Positions 10,030 to 20,364 of a DNA stretch of 23,761 bases are shown piece by piece. Source of the stretch: Larix sibirica (lineage: Eukaryota > Streptophyta > Pinopsida > Pinales > Pinaceae). The position numbers and the translations under genes were made by a program. Location of the stretch: positions 13,846 through 37,606 of the forward strand of contig NWUY0300006787.1 of NCBI GenBank assembly GCA_004151065.3, given 5' to 3'. The notes beneath the pieces are model-generated. The model did no database searches, was not told the origin of the DNA, and saw nothing but the letters and a program-made list of their open reading frames with translations. Position 1 is the first letter of the stretch. Each line of letters starts with the position of its first letter.

Positions 10030-13000
10030 ATGAAGGTAGTCTCATGGAATTGTAGGGGGTTGGGAAGTAGAACAAAGGAAGAGTCGATGAAAGATCTCCT
10101 TCGCATTTCAAGCCCGAACATTCTACTTATCCAGGAGACAAAATGGAGGAACTAGCCTTCCTCCAAACTAGCGAATTTTTTTGGAAAAATGGACACGGAA
10201 TAAGGTCAGTGCAAGAGGAGCCTCTGGTGGATTAGGCACTCTGTGGGACAAGGCAAATTTGAGCTATTTGGCCTCTGATATCTGCATTCACTGGATTTAC
10301 ACTAAACTTCTCCACAAGGAGTCAGGCCTCCAGATCTGCCTTTTTAACATTTATGTCCCGAACCTTATCTCCAAAAAAAAGACTGTTGGAATCTCATTCA
10401 AGACTACCTCAGAATTCACCAATTGGAGAATATGTTTTAGCTGGAGATCTAAATGTCACTCTGTCCCTAGGGGAAAAAAGAGGGGGATCCATTGTAAGAG
10501 ACCAATTTCGGGAAACGGTGGAAGATCTCATTCATGAATGGGAGCTTGAAGACATTAAGCCCTCCAAGAGGTAAATTTACTTGGACGAACAAGAGAATGG
10601 GCCCAGGGCATATCGCCGCTAGATTGGACTAGATTTTTAGTCCACAACTCCTTTCTACTTCTAGGATTGGATGTCACCTCTAAAATCCTGCCTTTCAACG
10701 CATCATGATCACAAGCCTATTCTTTTAGAAGTTTCCAAAGACAAAAACTTGGGGCCCATTCCCTTCAGGTTCAGTCCGTCTTGGATCCAGAAGGAAGGCT
10801 TCCATGAAATTGTCCTCAGAGTCTGGTCGAGACCAGTCTCAGGATCACCATTCTTTTGTATGGGAAGAAAAGGAGGCGTCTTAAAAAAGAACTCAAGAGT
10901 TGGGCAAAAACATAAAACCTCCTTCACATCAGAGGTTGGAAGCCCAAATTCAGTGGAAAATCACCAAATTCTTTGGAAGAAAGTCCGATCACCAATGAGA
11001 ATATGGAACATGAATTGGAACTTCAAAGGAAGCTTCACTCTGCATGTAGAGAGGAGGAAGACTATTGGAGGCAGAAGTCTAGAAGCCTTTGGCTTCAGGC
11101 AGGTGACAAGAATACCAGTTTCTTCCACAAACAAGCTGAAGCTAGGAAGCAGTACAATTCGGTTAAAGAAATTCAAAGCCATGACCAGATCATTAAGATT
11201 TCAACGAAATCAAACAGCTGCTCACTCCACTTCAAAGAGTGTATTCAGAAAATACTCAGCTCAGGATGAAAGAAGTAAGAAGATTATAGATCTTGTCCCA
11301 CCTCTAGTAACGCAGGAAATCAATCAAAATCTTATGGCACCGATTACCAGAAAAGAAATCAAGACAGCCTTGGGAAATATGGAACCAGACAAAGCCCCTG
11401 GCCCATATGGGTTTACTGCCAGGTTCATAAAATCCTGTTGGCCAATCATCAAAAAATATTTACACGAATGGTCTTAAAATCTCAGAATTGTCATAAGATC
11501 GGAGGGAGCACAAACTCGACATTCTTAGCTCTGATCCCTAAAGAAAAAGGAGCCTCCTCCTTCGACCGATACCGGCCAATCTCCCTGTGCAATATCGGGG
11601 TTATAAGCTCATCACTAAAGTAATCCCAATCGTGTCAAAGACTATCTTCCTGCCATCATTCCAGAGAACCAAGGGGGGTTCATCAAAGGCAAACATATTG
11701 CTGATAATATCATCCTAGTCCAAGAAGCTATTCACTCAAGCAACTACCGAGGTGAAAAAGGTATGATTGTCAAATTAGATTTAGCTAACACCTTCGACAG
11801 GGTTCGACATGACTTCTTGTTTCAGGTAATGCTCCAATTCGGATTTGCCTCGGAATTCATCAACTGGGTAAAGGCTTGTATAGGCTCCCCTTGGATAGCC
11901 CCGTTGGTCAATGGGCGAGCTCTGATTTCTTCCAAGCCACCAGGGGGCTCGCCAAGGTGCCCGATGTCACCTTGTTGTATGCTATTCAAGCTTCAGTTCC
12001 TTAGCTTTTTCAATTAGAGCATTGTCGAACCAAGAAGAGCTATTGGGAATCAGAATAGCTCGTGGAGTCAAGGAGATCAACCATGCCAGTTCGCAGATGA
12101 CACGCTCCTTTTGGGAGGAGCTAGTAATATTACTGCTAGAAGAATCAAAAGGGAGCTTGATCTCTACAAGGAAGCCTCGGGTAGTCAGATAAACTACAGG
12201 AAAAGCAAATTTATGGGTGGAATTGCACCACAAGAGAAATGACGGACATCTCCAGAATTCTGGAAATGGAGGGGAAGACACAATGGAATTCCTTTAAATA
12301 TCTAGGAATCCCCATTTCCAGAGTAAACATAAAATCCGATCAATGGACCCCTCTGCTCGACAAACTAAAGAACAAAATCAATAATTGGGGAGCAAAGTGG
12401 CTCAACAAAGCTGGGAAGTTGGTTTTGATAAAATCTGTTCTTTTCAGCATACTTATCTTTCAAATCTCAATCATGTTGGCCCCAACTGGTTTCAACAATA
12501 AAATGGAAGCGATCCTGAGAATATTTTTATGGAAAGGGGGTAAAAACGGTGAAAACAAACTCCCTTTGTCCAGCTAGGGAAAACTCACCAAACCACTTTT
12601 AGAAGGGGGTCTCCAAATCAGAGATATCAAAGCTCAAAATCTAGCTCTCAGTGCAAAGTTGCTCTGGAAATTGGTAACTGGAAAGCTAACCTGGAGCAAG
12701 CACGCTCTCTGGAAGAAATATTACTCTGGATCACGCATTACATGCCTCGATAAGCCTCCAAAGGTAAGGAAAGGATCCCCGATTTTCAATATATGTCAAA
12801 AAGCTTATGGGTTCTTCCAGCCACTTCTAACTTGGATCTCGGGGAATGGTAAAAATATTCTTATCTGGGAAGACTCAATCCTTGGAGGGCCAACTTTAGA
12901 CTCAATTTTAAACAATTCAAATCTAAAAATCCATTACAAGTCCCTCAATATGTTCTCCCTTTGGGATATCTCAGTCTGGATGAGGACAACTCCAAGACGT

Positions 13001-14255
13001 GGAAGGAATGGAATCTCCCATACTGTCCAAATCAGATGATTGATGAAGAACGCATCCCGATTTCCTATCTTCATGGGAAGGCCCCTGCAGCTGCTAGGTG
13101 AAGGACACGCGAGGATGGGGCTTAAATTTTGGTTATTACACTGTTGTAGAAGGTTACAAGTAGATCAAAGCAATTCCGAATGTCCCCGCCAATCCAATTC
13201 TTTGGAAAGAAATATGGAGATTCAAAAGTCTCCCTAAAGTTGATACGTTTATATGGACATGCATATTAACTGGAGATAATATTAAAAAAATAGGATGGGA
13301 AGGACCGACGAGATGTCCCATGTGCCTCCTATCAAAAGAAACAGTCGACCACATTTTGTTAAATTGTCCCTTTGCAGCAGGGGTCTGGACTTATGCATTG
13401 AGCTCTTGGTCGAATCATCTTACTCTTCCCGAGGCGGTATCTACACTCCTAAGTGAATGGGTCTCTTTGTATCCATATCCCCTAATCAAAAAATAAAGAA
13501 TCAAAGCCTGTTGGTTAACTCTCCCTAAATTTATCTTCTGGGAGCTTTGGCTGGAAAGAAATGCCCGTATTTTCAGGAATAAATCCTCTCTTGCAGCCCA
13601 TGTTGCTACGAAAGCACAAGCCTTGATGGGAGATTGTTTAAAATTTCTTCCTCTCCGGGATAATAAAGGTTCGTTGAATGGGGATGAAGAAATTTGGATG
13701 AACAATATAATCCCTTTCCCTCATCTCATTGTCCCTGCTTCTATCAAATTGGAAAACTGGGAAATTCAGATGGATTCCACAAACTTTAAATTGTGGAAGA
13801 AATCACTGAAGGGACATACTCTTTTCTTTGATGGGGCTTCCAAAGGGAATCCCAGGGAGGCTGGAGGAGGAGGGGTGTTTCTAGCCCCCAAGTATGCTCT
13901 TAAACTTCAATACTCCTGGGGACTTGGTGAAGACACCAATAACATTGTTGAAGCCTTAGCTTTATGGCAAGGTATGTATCAAGCTAAGATAAGCGAAATC
14001 AGAGATATAAATGTCTTTGGCGACTCAAGGATGGTGATCCAAGCCCTCATTACCAAAAATCGACCCAAAAATATGAGACTCTGGCATATACTCAAGAAAA
14101 TCAAGATTATCATGAAATCTTTCCAAAGAATTGAGATCTTCCACATTTTGCGAAACCTCAATGGAGATGCGGATCTTGCTGTTAACGAAGCAGTCCCACT
14201 GAGCAAAGGAATTCTAAAAATCAATGGGATCACTAAACTCTTCACCATTCGATAA
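10030..14255 (+). pseudogene. LINE ORF2: endonuclease, reverse transcriptase, zf-RVT, RNase H
   Basis: This is the replication polyprotein for target-primed reverse transcription. It starts at ATG 10030 with VVSWNCRGLG. Endonuclease blocks are LLIQETK, LAGDLNVTL and KFTWTNKRMG, plus a DHKPI that marks the active-site His region. The reverse transcriptase follows: PDKAPGPYGF at about 11390 (usual PDGF, so Asp to Tyr), FLALIPKEKG, YRPISLCNIG, ENQGGFIKGK, motif A KLDLANTFDRV at about 11770, and catalytic QFADDTLL with FADD at 12090-12101. Downstream are YLGIPISR, zf-RVT with CPMC, ET, H and C (13314-13367), and RNase H (about 13815-14180). That RNase H keeps FFDGASKGNP, the Glu in VEALALWQG, GDSRMV and the final Asp in GDAD. 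At least six frameshifts and several stops interrupt it. The longest intact frame is 13623-14255, holding the RNase H. Confidence 0.88.
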
Positions 14256-14268
14256 GAAAAACGACATT

Positions 14269-14595
14269 ATGAATTGGAATCAACAGGCAGGGCCTCGGTC
14301 TAAACTAGAAGATGATGTTTTAAAGGAAAGATAGAGAATTTGTAGAACACTGGAGGAATTAATGGGGTCTCGGGCGAGGTTTTCTCTCAAGGCTGCAGAT
14401 TTTTTGGGCCAGCATAAGAACCACCATCCAATCACAATGAATGTGAGGGAATACCATTCATTGGGCAGGCATTTGGTCGAGACTCTCACTCAGGAAAAAA
14501 GATTGACGTTGAAAACGTTAAAGGATATCAGAACCGTGCCCTGCATTGGGAGAAATGCTCGCCTCCTATATCAGAACCGTGGCCTCCTACAATAG
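14269..14595 (+). CDS. Small third ORF of the LINE, unknown function (one internal stop)
   Basis: Thirteen bases after the ORF2 stop, an ATG (14269) opens a frame of 108 codons ending at the TAG of 14593-14595, broken only by a TAG at 14332-14334. It begins MNWNQQAGPRSKLEDDVLKE; after the stop come LEELMGSRARFSLKAADFLG, HKNHHPITMNVREYHSLGRH and LKTLKDIRTVPCIGRNARLL. The product would be basic and His/Arg-rich, without transmembrane segments, and I recognise no domain. The frame survives as well as the RNase H frame before it, while the remaining 3' region has no such frame. It may be a true ORF3, a former C-terminal extension of ORF2, or chance. Confidence 0.45.
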
Positions 14596-15007
14596 TTTCG
14601 ACAAACTGCATGGTTTCAATGCTTCCTGAACTGTCCCTGTGGTCCCTTACTCAGTGATGTTTGGAGCTGGATCGGTTTGGTTTTGGCTTGATGAGCTCTA
14701 GTTTTAGGATTATGCTGGGGGATGAATCTTGACATTTCAAACAAGAATACCTCTTTTTGCTATAATTGTCCCAGCCCTCTTCGTTGTTTTAATACAAATT
14801 ATAACCGTTTTTGTTAAAAAAAATTAATAGTCAAATGAAGCTTTAATTAAAAACAACAGTGGACTTTTGTGAACCTATAATAACTTTTTGATTGTACAAG
14901 TTAGAGAAGGCATTGGAAGACAATTGCTTTTGAGGAGAGTTTGACCTTTTAGGAGTGGCTATGCAAATGCATGGCCTTGCTATTAGAGGTGCTTCCACTG
15001 GATCAAT
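14596..15007. other. LINE 3' untranslated region and short spacer
   Basis: The part up to 14823 is the non-coding end of the LINE, closing with TTTTTGTTAAAAAAAA. The spacer 14824-15007 has no gene or recognisable repeat. Its last bases, TCAAT (15003-15007), are the left candidate for the target-site duplication of the LTR element. Confidence 0.6.
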
Positions 15008-15395
15008 TGATGGGAAAATATGTAAACAACAAAAATAGAGAGAGTAAAATTTCCAACAAGAATGGTGGTGGTGTCAACAAACACAGTTACAATACTTAAG
15101 CACATAGAGTAGTGCTCTCAATGATCTAGTGATCCAATGATATCCATTGATTTGATGATAGACCGATCCATAAGGATCATCTATAAATAGGTTTGGCTTG
15201 GGGATTAAACTAGTAACAAAGGAACCACACAGGTCACAAACATCCATAGTTGTCCACAATTGTCCATAAGACTAAAATCTTAGATACCAAAGTGGACACA
15301 TCATATGCATACTTTAGTCGATGGTCGAATACCTCGAACAATCAAATCTCTTACTCCGATAAGGTGAGGTTACCACAAAATGTATGGTTCCAACA
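15008..15395 (-). repeat. 3' LTR
   Basis: This copy lies left on the plus strand and is the downstream LTR in element sense. It aligns end to end with 17881-18269, with roughly one differing site in six or seven by eye, many of them C/T or G/A changes, which indicates an old insertion. Its plus-strand left end reads TGATGGGAAAATA, against TGTTGGGAAAATA in the other copy. Confidence 0.9.
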
Positions 15396-15403
15396 CCCCC
15401 TCG
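15396..15403 (-). other. Polypurine tract
   Basis: On the minus strand, CGAGGGGG sits immediately before the TGTTGG start of the 3' LTR, the position where plus-strand DNA synthesis is primed. A second purine run, AAGGGGGAATG, lies about 40 bases further upstream in element sense. Confidence 0.6.
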
Positions 15404-16273
15404 TAAACTCATCTTGGAGGAAAGGACATATTACATAACATTCCCCCTTAATTTGATCTGAACTGCAAACATTGATCAACCTTGGTACAATAACATTATT
15501 GGAAGAGGTATGAAACACTGCCACCTCTGACGTCAAACTCAATGCAATCGTCCAATCCATCAAACAAGTTGCCACACTGCCATTGAAACAGTCCCAGTTG
15601 ATCAATTGACTATACAACAAGACAACATAATCCAGTCAATTAATCGACTATCCAATAACGCAACAAGTATAGGTAGTCATTGTCTACCAATATAGTCTGT
15701 GTATTTCCACCAGTCATTGATCTGTAATCAGCCTCAAGCCAACCCAATACATAAATCAATCGAATATAGTTCAATCGATCTCAACAACATCTTCGTTGAT
15801 TCATTCATCATGACATCAATTGGGTTTACGCAACAAACAACTTAAATTCCTTCAATTTATCCCCCCCTTTAAACACAATTGAGGGATCAATATAATAAAA
15901 TGAAGCAACAACAAAGTTTAGACGAAGCTCAGTCAACGAACATCCCAATCGAAACTCATTCGAGTGTCATCTTTGGTCAATCCTCGGTCGACCACTTACA
16001 ATGTAATCAACAACAAGCAAGAGGGACATTATACAACAATACGGTTGAAGATACACATCTGCATGAAGTCCTCAAGCATTTGTTCAAATTATTCCACGAC
16101 CATTCATCAATCCAACCACAATCTATCTAAGTAGTTGGCAATGGTCCATGATTTTGTCTTTCACGTCTTTTCTGCAAAGTTTTGAAGGCAGAGTTGCCAT
16201 CTTTCCAAGAATTTTGGTTCTTGGGAAAATTCCTTTGATCCTTCTAATGAGGATGACTATATGGCACATCTTT

Positions 16274-17500
16274 CTATTCTGATGGAACATGTGATGCAGA
16301 CTCAGGTTCTGGTTCACATATAGGAGTAGAACAACCCTGCATATCAACAATAATTTCATTTACAACAACCTTCTCATGTTCGGGCTCATTAGAAACAACC
16401 AATTCATTAATTTGTTTAGCATAATCAACAACAGGTTGGTCTTCTATCACTTCAATATAAACACCTCCAACAACAAATAACATTGCTCTGGTGTCGGAAA
16501 AACATGGTGTAGGCAGTAGCAACATCATAGCCAAGACTTGCTCTAGGTGACTTCAGCTCAGGGGTAATAAGAGTAGCAATTCCCTACCCATTCTTCCCAA
16601 GTCCCGCTCTGGTATATCCCATCTTGCTCATAAGTCAAGACCCTATATCTATAGTGTATTTCTCAAAACTAGGAGAAAAGGCATCAATAACCAACAAATC
16701 ATTAGATGTAACAAAAACATTATCAACATCCTTCTTACAGTTAGCTTGTTTACAAATAATTAGGCTACAAGCAACATTATGAAAGGTAGAAGAAGTAATA
16801 GGTGAGCCTAGTAGCTCAACACCGATAATATTCTTCTCAACTCTATGTAGTTGACTAATCTTTAGTTCAACACTCAGCTTGCAATCCTGCAAATTCTTAA
16901 CCGTCTCATCTATTTTTCTGCCAGTTGTAGTAGCAAGGCATCATAATCTTCTTTTAAATCTTGATATTCATCAAACAAGCGGTTATTGCTTGCTTGAAGA
17001 GGAGCAACTCTTCACAAAGCTCATCGACATAAGCCTACAAATGGGCAACCTCATTAGCTAACTCGTCATTATTTTCCTCTAGTTTGCAAATTTTCTCCTT
17101 CAAGGCAACATTTTCATCATGAAAAAAGGATTTCACATCTTGTTCCAAGTCGTCGATAATCCCTGTCTTATCACCAAATTCATCTACAATATTATGGAAA
17201 ACAGTTTCATTATCCGTTCTAGAGCATAAATATTTTATAGATTTCTCATCCATCTGTAATAGAATAACAGTCTGAAACAAGGAAGCCTCATATTCCAGCA
17301 ATGCACACAACAGTCACACACTTTAGTGCACGGTCAAATTGATGCTACACCATGCTTTCAGTCATCCCTTCAACAAAAAAAAAATGAAATCAAGAAACTG
17401 GTCCTTGAAACCTTCAATCCACTCAAATTATTTCCGAGTAGTAGACTTATCATATCCAGTTGCCACACTTAAATCTTCAAGCGAGACTGTCAACTTCTAC
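16274..17500 (-). pseudogene. Coiled-coil and G-patch protein carried by the LTR element (broken)
   Basis: In minus-strand order the visible pieces begin with LTVSLEDLSVATGYD near 17490 and an acidic, Leu/Glu/Lys-rich heptad-like stretch (about 17310-16920) with LEQDVKSFFHDENVALKEKI and KLEENNDELANEVAHL. After frame slips come DEYQDLKEDYDALLLQLAEK and a middle part with LSVELKISQLHRVEKNI. A G-patch-like segment (16634-16524) then reads MSKMGYTRAGLGKNG and, past a TAG in the usual Gln position, GIATLITPELKSPRASLGYD. An acidic tail, VSNEPEHEKVVVNEIIVD, follows. G-patch motifs bind nucleic acid or helicases and do occur in some retroelement Gag-like proteins. Here the gene takes the place of gag-pol. 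At least two frameshifts and several stops break it. Whether it is element-derived Gag or a captured host gene is not decidable here. Confidence 0.6.
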
Positions 17501-17868
17501 ACCAAAAGTTATTCAATCGATGACCAACAAGTTGAGCATGCAAGGAAAATCCACTCTGTGCATCATTAGAACAATATTTGAAAGGAAGGGTTTCAATCAT
17601 GCGTCGATAACCCAAATCACAAGTCAAAGGAAAATCCATGGGATGCATAATTATCCATCACAATAAATATGCAAGGAACCATTTAGATTAGGGCATACAC
17701 TAAGTCGTATAATCAAAATTTGCATAAGCCTTAATCACAAAGCCATCAGTCGATCCATCATGCCCATCAAAATGTTTTTCATGAATCCTAACTTTTCAAC
17801 GCCAACCCATAACATTTGCCCAAAACTCTCTTTTAGATTTCTATCAAACCTAGATAATAAACCCAAGC

Positions 17869-17880
17869 GCTCCGATACCA
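17869..17880 (-). other. Primer binding site (Met-tRNA type)
   Basis: Directly after the 5' LTR in element sense, the minus strand reads TGGTATCGGAGC. This differs by one base (G for A) from TGGTATCAGAGC, the initiator-Met-tRNA site common to plant Copia and Gypsy elements. It fixes the orientation of the element as minus. Confidence 0.88.
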
Positions 17881-18269
17881 TGTTGGGAAAATATAGGTAA
17901 ACAACAAAAATAAAGAGAGTAGAATTTCCAACAAGAACGGTGGCGGGGTCAACAGACATCGTTACAACACTTAAGCACAAGCAACAATGCTCCCAATGAT
18001 ACAATGATCCAATGATCCTCCATGATCCGATGATAGACCAATCCATAAGGATCGTCTATAAATATGTTTGGCTAGGGGCCTAAACCAATAACAAAGGGAC
18101 CGCATAGGTCACAACCATCCAAAGCTGTCCACAATTGTCCACAAGACTCGGATCTTGGATCCCAAAGTGGACATGCCATATGCATAATTTAGTATGCGGT
18201 CGGCTCCCTCAAATAATCAACTCCCTTACTTCACAAGGTGAGGTTACCACAAAACATACGGTTCCAACA
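17881..18269 (-). repeat. 5' LTR
   Basis: In element sense it starts TGTTGGAACC and ends CCCAACA, giving six-base inverted ends (TGTTGG/CCAACA). An A/T box TATTTATAGA reads on the minus strand near 18055; the same bases read as TATAAATA on the plus strand. It is the regulatory copy that would drive transcription toward lower coordinates. Confidence 0.9.
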
Positions 18270-18321
18270 ACAATTTGTATGCAAGTAATGAAGGCATCCT
18301 CTTGCTTAAACTATTGTTGTA

Positions 18322-20200
18322 TTTTCTAGTGGAAAATGTAAGCAACTTTTATTGAATAAATAAAAAGTTACATGCAATATTGTTGCCAAGGGTAAGATAA
18401 AAAAATGTGTAAACAATCCTATAAATGTTAATAGAAAGTTTAGATAATGCTTCCTTGGACTTACAAAATGATTCCATGGTAAACTTCAAAGATGTGTCCT
18501 ATATACCAGGTCGAGATTAGATAATCAATCTAAAATTATGATGGACCTACAACTCCCTTATCCATTCCTCTATTCCCATGATACCACGTCTCTCTGTGAG
18601 ACTAGTGTCCCCTTTATCCATTTTATTCCTTTCTTTATTATGTTTTATGTATACGTGCTCAAAGGAAGTGCTACCAAACTTCATAGAGATGATTGCTTTG
18701 AAGGCCAGTGCTATTAAAAAGAGATTTATTACCTTTTCTTTACCTATTAAGAAACGACATACCAATTGGGAATCCCTATAAATTTGAATGTTTCTTATAT
18801 TATGTTCAATAAAAAACATTCATAAGATGAATTGTTGCTTGTATCTCTACCCAATTGTTGGTGCAAATCCTCGTTATAAGTTGAAAGTTGATCTTGCATT
18901 TCTCTAAGAATTTTATCATTCCTAGAACCCCTAGGACTAGGATTCCTTGTAGCAACTACATCGAAAAACCCATTAACATACCAAGAGTTAAGGTTGAGAA
19001 AAGGAACTACACTTGGACTGGAATTTATGGATGGCTTAAGAATGAATTTTGGCATCTCCTTCAATTTGCAAAATACAACATTTAAAAATTTGACATTTTG
19101 ATGTATCCATATGGACCATATATAGAAAAAGGGAAGAGTTAGAATGCTAGCCCTACTAATATTCTCCAAGTACCAGTTCCTAAAGGCCTCTTTTAGCAGT
19201 GAATCTCCCCAATCTTTTGTGTCAAAGTGCAAGTTTGATAACGGAACACACTTCTAAGATAAATGATATTGTCTAAAAAGATGGAGAGGTGTTTCCATGT
19301 TTTCGTAATAAGATGGCAAATACTTAGCCCCTTGAACTATTGCTTATTAAGTCCACCTCACATGAGGAGTTTATTTTCCATAGCTTATTACACACATAAT
19401 AATAATTCAAAGGACCTTTAATCTTCAATTTCCATTTATAGCGAGACTTCTTATGGTCCTAGAAAGTATCCTAACATGCTCTTTTATATATCCCAATTGA
19501 ACCAAATTTTCTCCCTATGTTAGATTGCCCCCTCATTTCAAAACATCTTTTTCTTCAATCAACTTTATACCTGAATTTAAGAGAGGATATTTGAGGAGTT
19601 TCCAAGCTAGAGATAGCTCTATGGGAAGCTCTATATCCAAAGATTAAATCCTTGAACATTGGTTGAAAGAACCAAAGGATCTAGAGAAGAGATTAATGAA
19701 GTAATATAGACCTTTAGAGTTAAAGTAGGACCTTAGCTCCTCATATATAATGAAATTAGGGACCAAACCTATCCAAGAGTCACGACCCAAATTAATAGAT
19801 TTGCCATTTCCAACTTATGATGTCAAATGATTTCCAATTAAAGGATATGCTTGTCATTGCTCTTTAGAAGAGGAAAGCTTGTATACATGAACTCTTTAAA
19901 CTCCTAATTAAAATGCAAGGTCTCTCTATATCTCTAACAACTTGGATAATAAAAATAATCATTATACAACTCTTTTATGCAACCAAACCTATAAAAAAAA
20001 TTCCTATAATCCATAATGCAATACCCCTTTTCCAAGTTTAATAAGAAAACCAAACACATAGGAAAATGGCAAAGAAATGACCCTATGTGAAAATTGTTAT
20101 TATGAATGCCCTTTTAAAGAACACCATCCAAATGAACATCAAGAATCGCACGTCCCAACATTTTGCCTATCTTTCCTTGACCATTCCACTTTTTAGCGGA
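18322..20200 (-). mobile_element. LINE relic E (minus strand): RT end, zf-RVT, RNase H
   Basis: A 5'-truncated, decayed LINE runs in the opposite direction to the other LINE copies. On the minus strand from about 20190, pieces of the ORF2 region are readable in shifting frames. GRAILDVHLDGVL is an RT palm neighbour, and VGNGKSINLGRDSWIGLVPN with ELPIELSLAWKLLKYPLLNS is the linker. ENMETPLHLF is the ET..H part of zf-RVT. Next comes DWGDSLLKEAFRNWYL with FYIWSIWIHQNVKF (frame 19232-18795). The RNase H C-terminal half follows: RDSQLVCRFLIGKE, TSFEHVYIKHNKE and SLTERRGIMGIEEW (18819-18547). AATAAA-like signals near 18350 and the tail near 18322 mark the 3' end. Confidence 0.72.
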
Positions 20201-20330
20201 GTGAATGTGTTATTTCCCACCAAATTGATCGTTACCATTGAGGCATAGTGAGGATCATACTTACCAAAACCCGAATATCGATTGCCCTGAACGGGTTCTC
20301 AACTCAGGCCTCTCCACATCCGTCCAGTAA
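20201..20330 (+). promoter_or_regulatory. Proximal NUP54 promoter
   Basis: A short non-coding stretch of more balanced base composition than the LINE relic to its left, lying just upstream of the TATA box. No factor binding site can be named with confidence. Confidence 0.35.
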
Positions 20331-20333
20331 AAT

Positions 20334-20340
20334 TATATAA
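20334..20340 (+). promoter_or_regulatory. TATA box of NUP54
   Basis: TATATAA within AAAATTATATAAATTTGACG is followed by a GA-rich run (GAGAGAGAGAAAG, about 20349-20361), which would place transcription start near 20365. The assignment rests on motif and distance only. It fits a leader with one intron before the start codon at 21228. Confidence 0.5.
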
Positions 20341-20364
20341 ATTTGACGAGAGAGAGAAAGCAGT

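Larger units (their letters stand above)
8640..14823 (+). mobile_element. Near-full-length LINE (L1-clade-like, plant RNase H type)
   Basis: This is the largest element of the window, in the order ORF1, ORF2, small ORF3 and A-tail. It is laid out like other plant L1-type LINEs: a DUF4283/zinc-knuckle ORF1, and an ORF2 with AP-type endonuclease, reverse transcriptase, zf-RVT and a C-terminal RNase H. The A8 run at 14816-14823 ends it. The exact 5' end is unsure, because no convincing target-site duplication was found around 8600-8740. In the presumed leader, CACATGCATTTGAC and CACATGCGTTTGAC form an imperfect direct repeat (about 8659 and 8711). Frameshifts and stops in both main ORFs make it immobile today. 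Confidence 0.88.
15008..18269 (-). mobile_element. Non-autonomous LTR retrotransposon (about 3.3 kb)
   Basis: The element has two direct LTRs of about 388 bp, each with TG..CA-type ends. Read on the minus strand, the 5' LTR (17881-18269) starts TGTTGGAACC and ends CCAACA. It is followed immediately by a primer binding site TGGTATCGGAGC, close to the usual complement of initiator Met-tRNA. A polypurine tract (CGAGGGGG) lies directly before the 3' LTR (15008-15395). The flanks TCAAT (left) and ACAAT (right) agree at 4 of 5 bases and may be a decayed target-site duplication. The interior of about 2.5 kb has no integrase, reverse transcriptase or protease blocks that I can find in minus-strand frames. 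It holds instead a broken coiled-coil/G-patch gene. Superfamily cannot be assigned without pol. Confidence 0.88.

Noticed and set aside
9794-10121. Minus-strand frames of 84-105 codons opposite LINE ORF1
   Set aside because: They are the shadow of the Glu/Lys-rich ORF1 tail on the other strand, giving a spurious Phe/Leu-rich peptide.
8600-14840. Target-site duplication for the large LINE
   Set aside because: TTAATAGTCAAATG after the A-tail was compared with 8580-8740; only loose A/T-rich similarity (TTAATAATGATTAAC) was found, not enough to claim.
15879-16130. Plus-strand 83-codon frame as a gene
   Set aside because: It is antisense inside the LTR element, low in complexity (Gln/His/Asn-rich by composition of the strand) and lacks any motif.
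15008-18269. Reading the LTR element as plus-strand because of the TATAAATA box and the left LTR position
   Set aside because: The sequence after the left LTR (CCCCCTCGTAAAC) is no primer binding site, whereas TGGTATCGGAGC abuts the right LTR on the minus strand; the coding remains are also on the minus strand.
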